Made by a program: the position numbers and the translations under genes | Assembly (NCBI GenBank): GCA_002730325.1 | Contig: PBZV01000019.1 | Location: 22,026-34,481, forward strand | DNA: 12,456 nt | Direction of reading: 5' to 3' | Source: Nitrososphaerota archaeon | Lineage (GTDB): Archaea > Thermoproteota > Nitrososphaeria > Nitrososphaerales > Nitrosopumilaceae | Notes under the pieces: model-generated | The model's database searches: none | Seen by the model: the letters and a program-made list of their open reading frames with translations, nothing else | Told to the model about the DNA's origin: nothing | In this document: positions 1-5,254 of the stretch, one piece after another | Numbering within the stretch: the stretch's first letter is position 1 | Layout of the letters: each line of letters starts with the position of its first letter

Positions 1-291
1 CAAATTACCTCCATTTTCATCTGTACCTACCCAAATTATTCTAGGAAATTTCAGTTTAGGAAATACACCTATTCCTTTCAAATTAACATTAAAACTTGAA
101 AATTCAATTGTATGTAATACTTTGATGATTTTTTGTACTGTTTCCCCTGAAATTTCACCCAAGAATTGTAATGTAAAATGTAAATTTCTTGATTGTACTG
201 GCTTTACACCAAAATGAATTTCTTTTTGAAATTTTTCAATCGAATTGATTACATTTTCATTTGAAATTTCAATTGCTACAAAGGTTCGCAT
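1..291 (-). CDS. thpR: RNA 2',3'-cyclic phosphodiesterase (2'-5' RNA ligase family), 3' part cut off by window edge
   Basis: The 97 codons present begin MRTFVAIEIS and carry the first HxTx motif of the 2H phosphoesterase superfamily (H38-F-T40, within LHFTLQFLG). The beta-rich region continues to the window edge, where the second HxTx motif would follow. Members hydrolyse RNA 2',3'-cyclic phosphates, and some show 2'-5' ligase activity on tRNA halves in vitro; the enzyme is cytoplasmic. The ATG at 291-289 is a good start because the MRxFVAI opening is typical of the family. An AT-rich TATA-like box lies about 25 bases upstream, so the transcript is probably leaderless. The gene diverges from the UPF0200 gene. 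The family call is confident; the physiological RNA substrate in archaea is not settled. Confidence 0.9.
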   Translation of the reverse strand, partial: MRTFVAIEISNENVINSIEKFQKEIHFGVKPVQSRNLHFTLQFLGEISGETVQKIIKVLHTIEFSSFNVNLKGIGVFPKLKFPRIIWVGTDENGGNL

Positions 292-363
292 TATAACATT
301 TTTTGAAGTATCTTTATAATAATTTCCGGTAACTTCATAGACGAGCCTTTTTTTTGATATGTA
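292..363. promoter_or_regulatory. Divergent promoter region with one near-symmetric TATA-like element
   Basis: The 72-base gap between divergent genes holds TTTATAATAATTT at 313-325. On the minus strand this reads AAATTATTATAAA, and its centre is about 27 bases from the thpR ATG, the spacing expected for a leaderless archaeal transcript. On the plus strand the same element would start RNA near 343, leaving a leader of about 20 bases before the TTG start at 364. No Shine-Dalgarno sequence is seen on either side. Transcription start sites are inferred from spacing only. Confidence 0.5.
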
Positions 364-912
364 TTGTCAAAGCTAATCGTTTGCCTAACAGGAATGCCTG
401 GAGCAGGTAAATCAACTATTGCTGAAGGATTGGAACCTAAGGGATATGAAATAATCAATATGGGTAATGCAGTACGAGAAGAAGCAAAAAAAAGAAATTT
501 AGAATCCACAAGATCAAATCTTGGAAAACTTATGTTAGATCTTAGAGAAAAGAATGGTCCTGGGGCAATTGCAGAATTAATTACACCCAAAATAGAATCA
601 TCATCATCACATGTAATTCTAGTTGATGGAGTAAGATCAAATGATGAAATTCAAGTACTTAGAAAATTTGGCACTGTTAAATTATTAGCAATTCATGCAT
701 CAACTGATACACGATTTGATTTTTTACAAAAAAGAGGAAGATCAGATGATCCTCAAACAAAAGAACATTTTGAAGAAAGAGATACTAGGGAATTAGGAGT
801 TGGAATTAGCAATTCAATTGCTTTATCTGATTATGCAATTTCTAATATTGGTTTAACAAAAGATGAATTAGTTGAATCTGCATTTAAAATTATTCAAAGT
901 TGGGTAAAATGA
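364..912 (+). CDS. UPF0200 family P-loop nucleotide kinase-like protein
   Basis: The protein has 182 residues. It opens with a Walker A loop, TGMPGAGKST (residues 9-18, Lys16), after a hydrophobic beta strand. An Arg-rich lid-like stretch follows around 122-142 (KRGRSDDP, then ERDTRELG). This layout matches the archaeal UPF0200 family, related to adenylate and dephospho-CoA kinases; the phosphate acceptor is not established. The TTG at 364 is chosen because an in-frame TGA lies at 355-357 and the next ATG (394) would remove the strand and part of the P-loop. An out-of-frame ATG at 359-361 opens a five-codon reading frame across the start. The stop overlaps the next gene by ATGA, so the two are co-transcribed and probably translationally coupled. 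Cytoplasmic. Confidence 0.85.
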   Translation: MSKLIVCLTGMPGAGKSTIAEGLEPKGYEIINMGNAVREEAKKRNLESTRSNLGKLMLDLREKNGPGAIAELITPKIESSSSHVILVDGVRSNDEIQVLRKFGTVKLLAIHASTDTRFDFLQKRGRSDDPQTKEHFEERDTRELGVGISNSIALSDYAISNIGLTKDELVESAFKIIQSWVK

Positions 913-1304
913 AAATCCCAAACATCAGTTGTAAAATAGAAATGTCCTGCTCAGTCAATCCTTCTGAAGATCCATCAAAAATTATGAAATCAATCTCAAA
1001 TATTTTCCCAAATTCGGAAATAAAAACTGAAAATTTTTCAGTCAGTGCACATTCAAAAAATCTTAATTCTCTTGAAAAAATTTATGAAGCAATTCATTCT
1101 AAAAAATCTCAAAAAACCTATACACGGAATCTTGAAGATAATTTAGGAAATGATTCAACTTGGTTTTATCTAAACAAACAAGCAGCGTATGTTGAAGAAG
1201 TTGTAATATGTGAAGAAGCAGAAGAATCCCCTTTGGGACCAATTAAAGTAATTTTAACATCATCTAATATTGATGGAATTATTGATTGGATAGCTTTTGA
1301 TTAG
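909..1304 (+). CDS. UPF0201 family protein, predicted RNA-binding
   Basis: The protein has 131 residues from the ATG at 909-911, which overlaps the stop of the UPF0200 gene (ATGA). A TTG at 900 is also in frame, but the overlapping ATG is the natural start. The opening (MKIPNISCKIEMSCSVNPSEDPSKIMKS is the gist of residues 1-28, beginning MKIPNISCKIE), the central AIHSKKSQKTYTRNLEDN and the late SPLGPIKVIL fit UPF0201. This small alpha/beta family has been predicted to bind RNA and to relate to exosome-linked factors, but no biochemical role is established. Some archaea, for example Archaeoglobus, carry UPF0200 and UPF0201 as one fused protein, which fits the overlap here and suggests that the two act together. 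No membrane segment or signal peptide is visible. Confidence 0.82.
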   Translation: MKIPNISCKIEMSCSVNPSEDPSKIMKSISNIFPNSEIKTENFSVSAHSKNLNSLEKIYEAIHSKKSQKTYTRNLEDNLGNDSTWFYLNKQAAYVEEVVICEEAEESPLGPIKVILTSSNIDGIIDWIAFD

Positions 1305-1337
1305 TATTAGTTAAGAAAATTCACTCATTTTTGATTA

Positions 1338-1371
1338 TTTTTTTTAGTTTGAGTCTAAAATTCATTTTTTT
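1338..1371 (+). terminator. Two T8 tracts after the UPF0200-UPF0201 operon
   Basis: Runs of eight T at 1338-1345 and 1364-1371 follow the UPF0201 stop. Archaeal intrinsic termination uses oligo-T tracts without a required hairpin, so these are plausible termination sites for the upstream pair. The segment between them (CTAAAATT at about 1355-1362) sits near -26 from the next ATG and may act as that gene's TATA box. Both roles are inferred from position. Confidence 0.45.
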
Positions 1372-1384
1372 GAAGTAATGTATA

Positions 1385-1759
1385 ATGTTACTAAAACTAG
1401 GCATAATCGGTACTTTTTTGATATTAGGGGGAATGATGTTCTCTACAGAAATTTCAGCATTATTCCCAAATACTTCAGCATCATTCCTAGATTCTGTTAA
1501 AAATGATATTAATTTACTAAATGAAAAGATAAGCAATTCGGCTGAAGAGCGTTTAGATACCTCTGTTGATAAGCTTGTTGAAAATGTGAGTGATCAGGTC
1601 TATGAGGGAATTACAGAAACTGGAGATAAGCTTGTTGAAAATGTGAGTGATCAGGTCTATGAGGGAATTACAGAAACTGGAGATAGTCTGAAAAATGAAA
1701 TTGTACCTGATGAAATTTTTGGTTTTGATTTCATAACAAATCTCTTAAGAATTAATTAA
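1385..1759 (+). CDS. Small membrane-anchored protein with two identical 19-residue repeats (unknown function)
   Basis: I do not recognise this 124-residue protein. Residues 2-19 (LLKLGIIGTFLILGGMMF) form one hydrophobic segment, either an uncleaved anchor or a signal peptide. The remainder is acidic and mostly helical in character, and ends in a short hydrophobic tail (EIFGFDFITNLLRIN). Two exact copies of DKLVENVSDQVYEGITETG fill residues 62-99. They are preceded by a related partial element (DTSVDKLV) and followed by a diverged start of a third (DSLKNEIV). The Val/Leu/Ile spacing suggests an amphipathic or coiled-coil helix. The ATG at 1385 is used; another ATG at 1378 is out of frame. The gene lies alone between the UPF0201 gene and the convergent sirtuin gene, 7 bases away. 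A structural or surface-linker role is possible but unproven. Confidence 0.7.
   Translation: MLLKLGIIGTFLILGGMMFSTEISALFPNTSASFLDSVKNDINLLNEKISNSAEERLDTSVDKLVENVSDQVYEGITETGDKLVENVSDQVYEGITETGDSLKNEIVPDEIFGFDFITNLLRIN
1568..1681 (+). repeat. Exact tandem duplication, 2 x 57 bases, in frame
   Basis: Copies at 1568-1624 and 1625-1681 are identical base for base and encode the same 19 residues. The first four bases of the unit (GATA) recur after the second copy, so the exact match runs 61 bases. The absence of even silent differences points to a recent duplication or ongoing homogenisation. It is confined to the small membrane-anchored protein gene. Confidence 0.95.
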
Positions 1760-1766
1760 TTTTAAA

Positions 1767-2489
1767 TTATTCTTTGAACATTGAAACAATTTTTGGTAAC
1801 ACGTTTGCACTGGTATCATTAATAATCAAATCCATCTCTGATGACATTTCAGTTTTCTCTGGATTAATTTCAATCAAATATGCATTGTTTTGTTTTGCAT
1901 AAATTGGTAAGGTATTCGCAGGTGATACAACAAGGGATGTTCCTGCAATAATCATCATATCACATTGACTTGCCTGAACTATTGCATGTTTCCATATCTC
2001 TTCTGGCAAAGATTCTCCAAACCAAACAACATCTGGTCTAAGTATATTCCCACACTTGCATAAGGGTGGAATTTCAGAAAACTTTGTCATTATTTCATCT
2101 TTAAAATCACATACTGTACATTTGATTTTTACAATACTTCCATGTAGCTCCAACACCTCAGAACTACCTGCTTTTTGATGAAGTCCATCGATATTCTGTG
2201 TTAAAATTACAACTTTTACATATTTTTCAAGATCTGCAATTGCTTTATGGCCTTGATTAGGACTAACTGAAAAAATATTTTCCCTTCTTTCATTGTACCA
2301 TTCCCAAACAAGTTTAGGGTTTTCATAAAATGCATCAATTGTGGCTAATTTCATTGCATCATGATTTCTCCATAATCCACCTTTCCCTCTAAATGTAGGA
2401 ATTCCACTCTCTTGTGAGATTCCTGCACCTGTTACAAATGCAATTTTTTTAACATCTTTAATTTGATTTTTTATTGATTCAAAAATCAT
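1767..2489 (-). CDS. cobB: NAD-dependent protein lysine deacylase, SIR2 family (class III-like)
   Basis: This 240-residue protein matches the usual length of small sirtuins. In order it shows the NAD loop GAGIS (21-25) with GIPTFRG (29-35), TQNIDGLH (97-104), the catalytic His116 in LELHGS, a zinc site from C124/C127 and C144/C146, the FGE stretch at 157-159 and GTSLVVSPA near the end. It would remove acyl groups from protein lysines, releasing nicotinamide and O-acyl-ADP-ribose, in the cytoplasm. Y65-N-E-R68 lies where class III enzymes (Sirt5, CobB) carry the Tyr/Arg pair that recognises succinyl and malonyl groups. The ATG overlaps the rnz stop (ATGA), making this the last gene of the prs-trmG10-rnz-sir2 cluster. 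Family call is very secure; acyl preference is inferred. Confidence 0.95.
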   Translation of the reverse strand: MIFESIKNQIKDVKKIAFVTGAGISQESGIPTFRGKGGLWRNHDAMKLATIDAFYENPKLVWEWYNERRENIFSVSPNQGHKAIADLEKYVKVVILTQNIDGLHQKAGSSEVLELHGSIVKIKCTVCDFKDEIMTKFSEIPPLCKCGNILRPDVVWFGESLPEEIWKHAIVQASQCDMMIIAGTSLVVSPANTLPIYAKQNNAYLIEINPEKTEMSSEMDLIINDTSANVLPKIVSMFKE

Positions 2490-3385
2490 TTAATTTCTAC
2501 TTCTAAAAGATCTCTTGCAGTAATAACTGAATTATGAATTTCTTTTGCTTCTTTCAAATGTTCCACTTCATCTTTGTATCTTGCTGAAAAATGTGTTAAA
2601 ATCAAATTTTTTATTTTTGCATTTTTTCCAAATGTTGCAGCTTGTTTTGCAGTAGAATGACAAGTATCTTGTGCTCTTTGTTTTTCTTTATCAAGAAATG
2701 TAGAATCAAATACCAAATAATCACATTCATTGAAAAATTTCTCTAATTCGTCAGTTGGCATTGTATCTCCTGAAATACCAATTTTTTTCCCTGGCCTTTT
2801 TTCTCCTAATACTTGCTCAGGCTTGATTGTGATTCCATTATTTTCAATTTGATTCCCATTTTGTAATTTACTCCATAATTCCCCTTCAGGAATACCTAAC
2901 TTCTTTGCTTTTTCGACATTAAATCTTCCTGGTTTATCTTTTTCTTCAAATAGATATGAATATGCTGTAATAGAATGATTTGCTTTACATGTATACATAG
3001 AAAATTTTTCATTATCAATAATTTTTTCATCTTTAATTATGTTAATCAAAACTGGAAATGATAATCCAAAGTTTAACACTTTGATATTTGCCGCAATGAA
3101 TTCCTCAATCCCGCTTGGACCAAAAATTTCTAGAGTCTCAGTTCTATTTTGCATAGACATTGTTTGTAATAATCCTAAAATTCCTACACAATGATCTCCG
3201 TGAAGATGTGTGACAAAAATTTTCATCTTTTTGTTCCATCCTAAACCAGATTTCATAAAAGAAATCTGTGCAGATTCTCCTGCATCAAACATTAGAATTT
3301 CACCATCTCTTTCTAAACAAATACACGACAAACCCCTTCTTTCAGTTGGTTGTGCGGCTGATGTTCCTAAGAATACAAGTTTCAT
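2486..3385 (-). CDS. rnz: Ribonuclease Z (tRNA 3' endonuclease)
   Basis: This 299-residue metallo-beta-lactamase-fold protein carries the zinc motif HLHGDH (60-65) after the FLGTSAAQPT opening. Further on come the GDTMPTDEL and DSTFLDKE segments, CHSTAKQAA, and LTHFSARY near the C-terminus. The flexible-arm region is present (GRFNVEKAKKLGIPEGELW), a hallmark of tRNase Z that separates it from generic hydrolases. The enzyme cuts pre-tRNA just after the discriminator base so that CCA can be added. Length is normal for the short prokaryotic form. The ATG overlaps the trmG10 stop by four bases, and its own stop overlaps the sirtuin start likewise, so expression is coupled within the cluster. Very secure. 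Confidence 0.96.
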   Translation of the reverse strand: MKLVFLGTSAAQPTERRGLSCICLERDGEILMFDAGESAQISFMKSGLGWNKKMKIFVTHLHGDHCVGILGLLQTMSMQNRTETLEIFGPSGIEEFIAANIKVLNFGLSFPVLINIIKDEKIIDNEKFSMYTCKANHSITAYSYLFEEKDKPGRFNVEKAKKLGIPEGELWSKLQNGNQIENNGITIKPEQVLGEKRPGKKIGISGDTMPTDELEKFFNECDYLVFDSTFLDKEKQRAQDTCHSTAKQAATFGKNAKIKNLILTHFSARYKDEVEHLKEAKEIHNSVITARDLLEVEIK

Positions 3386-4329
3386 TTTATCAAAATTGTC
3401 CTTGTCAAGCTTTTATGCCTATAGATATCATACTTTTTTAGTCCTTTTAACTTTAGATTATCTCCCAATTCTTTTTTGTACATAATTGCTATTTTTTTTC
3501 TTTTAGGCATAATTGAAATAAATCTCTTCAAGATTTCTTCAGGCTTTTCAGAAGTTTTGGAAGATTTTCCATAAGGCAAATCCGTGACTATTCCATCAAA
3601 TTTTCCAGAAATTTTCACTAATTCTTGAAAATCAGAATTAATAATTTTAGATTTGTAACTATTTACTTTGAGGTTTTCTTTTGCAATTTCATACATCTTT
3701 TTATCAAAATCTAACCCAATTGCATTAATTCCCATAGATTCAGCTTCTAATAGAGTGGTCCCAGTACCACAAAATGGGTCACATACAGTTTCCCCCTGTT
3801 TTATCCCAATCAAATTTATCATAACTCTAGTTAATTTCCAATCTAATTCATGAGGATAATTTTTGATCTTTTTTGGTCTACTTTTCTCATTAACTCGTTT
3901 AGAAAACCCAAAAAAATTTTCTTCATTAGTAAAAATTAGATAAACGGTGATATCTGGATTTTCTAATTTTACTTTTGCATGAGAGAATTTTGAAATCATA
4001 TCACCCATTGAATTTTCTAATTCTGGAATATTGAATTGATTTGATGATATATTGATGATTCTGCAAACAAATGTTTCAGCCTTTTTTAAAATCTCAAAAT
4101 GATCTTCATCCAAAAATAATCCTGACATTTTTCTCAATACTTGTCCGGACACTTTAACAAATGATGCTCTATTTGATATATCATTCCAGTTTGTTTTTGA
4201 TTGAACTATTACTAAATTAGAAATTGTTTTTATTTTAGAAAATTTATCATACATTTTTGAAATAGCAGTTATTTCATCTATTGCTAATTCCAAGTTGTCT
4301 TTAGATAAAACAAAAAAACTTTCTGGCAT
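3382..4329 (-). CDS. trmG10: tRNA (guanine(10)-N2)-methyltransferase, archaeal Trm-G10/Trm11 type
   Basis: The 315-residue protein has an N-terminal region of about 150 residues consistent with a THUMP tRNA-binding module. A Rossmann-fold methyltransferase domain follows. The AdoMet motif is DPFCGTGT (184-191), with an acidic strand end in GLDFD, and the amino-methylase motif is TDLPYG (249-254), equivalent to (D/N)PPY. Archaeal homologues such as Pyrococcus PAB1283 make m2G/m2,2G at position 10 of tRNA. The start ATG overlaps the prs stop by one base (TAATG), so the gene is read from the prs transcript. DLPY rather than DPPY is a normal family variant. Closely related THUMP methyltransferases (such as Trm14) cannot be fully excluded, but length and motif order favour G10. 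Confidence 0.88.
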   Translation of the reverse strand: MPESFFVLSKDNLELAIDEITAISKMYDKFSKIKTISNLVIVQSKTNWNDISNRASFVKVSGQVLRKMSGLFLDEDHFEILKKAETFVCRIINISSNQFNIPELENSMGDMISKFSHAKVKLENPDITVYLIFTNEENFFGFSKRVNEKSRPKKIKNYPHELDWKLTRVMINLIGIKQGETVCDPFCGTGTTLLEAESMGINAIGLDFDKKMYEIAKENLKVNSYKSKIINSDFQELVKISGKFDGIVTDLPYGKSSKTSEKPEEILKRFISIMPKRKKIAIMYKKELGDNLKLKGLKKYDIYRHKSLTRTILIK

Positions 4330-5210
4330 TACATTATTGCCTTTGAAATTGTATTAGAAACATCTACCATGGATGTTTTCCCAGGAATTGTATTTGTACT
4401 AACAATTTTTGTAACTCCTGCATTTTTTATTTTCTTTTCAGCATTATTCATTAAAAGAGCATGTGTACAAGCAACATACACTTGTTTACATTTTTGTTTC
4501 TTAAGAAACTGCGTTGCATTAATTATACTTCCTCCAGTGCTTATCATATCATCAACTAAAATTAAATCCCTACCCATTACCTCATCTGCATTTTTTGTTT
4601 TGATTTGTACCTTACCTGTTTTTCTGTCTCTTTTTTTCTCTAAAGCAATAAATTCTGAACCAAATTCTTTTGCAAATTCTTGTGCCCTATCTTTTCCTCC
4701 TTGATCAGGAGAAACAACAACTGGATCTTTTAGATTTAATTTTTTGAAATATTTTACAAGATCTGGGATTGCAGTCACATTTTTAGATTTGATAGTAAAA
4801 TGTTTGAGACCAATCACACTGTGAATATCAACGGCAATTATTTTTGATGCACCTACACCCTTGAATAATTTTGCAAGAACTTTCATGGTAACAATTTCTC
4901 CTGATAAAAACTCTCTATCCTGTCTCGCATATCCCAAATATGGAATTACAGCAATTACTTCAGAAGAAATTTCTTTAGCTTTTGAAATTAAAGATAATGC
5001 TTGTATTAGATTTGAATCAACAGGTGGATAAATTGATTGTACAACAATTGATTTCTTTTTTGATATTTTACCACTAAGTGTTATCTTACTTTCTCCATCA
5101 GGAAAAACTCTTATCGTTGATTTTATCAAATTTGCTTTAATTCTTTTAGATAATTTTTTTGCTAATTCTTCAGAAGATTTTCCTGAAATTACTGAAACAT
5201 TACTCAACAA
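4329..5210 (-). CDS. prs: Ribose-phosphate pyrophosphokinase (PRPP synthetase)
   Basis: The protein has 293 residues, close to other archaeal forms and shorter than the bacterial enzyme of about 315. Motifs in order: FPDGE (36-40), PYLGYARQDRE (90-100), VDIHS (127-131), SPDQGGKDRA (167-176), the catalytic flexible loop EKKRDRKTGK (191-200), and the PRPP loop DLILVDDMISTGGS (215-228). It makes PRPP from ribose 5-phosphate and ATP for purine, pyrimidine, histidine, tryptophan and NAD synthesis. The start is a tandem TTG-TTG (5210 and 5207); the second would give MSNVSVISG and is as likely. No ATG and no Shine-Dalgarno site lie nearby. It heads the overlapping prs-trmG10-rnz-sir2 cluster, 44 bases after the channel gene. 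Confidence 0.95.
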   Translation of the reverse strand: MLSNVSVISGKSSEELAKKLSKRIKANLIKSTIRVFPDGESKITLSGKISKKKSIVVQSIYPPVDSNLIQALSLISKAKEISSEVIAVIPYLGYARQDREFLSGEIVTMKVLAKLFKGVGASKIIAVDIHSVIGLKHFTIKSKNVTAIPDLVKYFKKLNLKDPVVVSPDQGGKDRAQEFAKEFGSEFIALEKKRDRKTGKVQIKTKNADEVMGRDLILVDDMISTGGSIINATQFLKKQKCKQVYVACTHALLMNNAEKKIKNAGVTKIVSTNTIPGKTSMVDVSNTISKAIM

Positions 5211-5254
5211 GAAAATGTAATTTAATGGGATTCTTAAGTTTTGAGAAAAATAAA

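Noticed and set aside
291..590. 99-residue minus-strand open frame over the UPF0200 gene
   Set aside because: It is antisense to a clear P-loop protein and lies across the divergent promoter region; no family features are visible.
1305..1384. Possible structured small RNA in the T-rich gap
   Set aside because: No stable stem of useful length was found by eye; the T8 tracts are explained by termination.
3210..4704. Plus-strand open frames at 3210-3485, 3668-3853 and 4369-4704
   Set aside because: All are antisense to rnz, trmG10 and prs, whose motifs are unmistakable; their Phe/Ser/Ile-rich translations are shadows.
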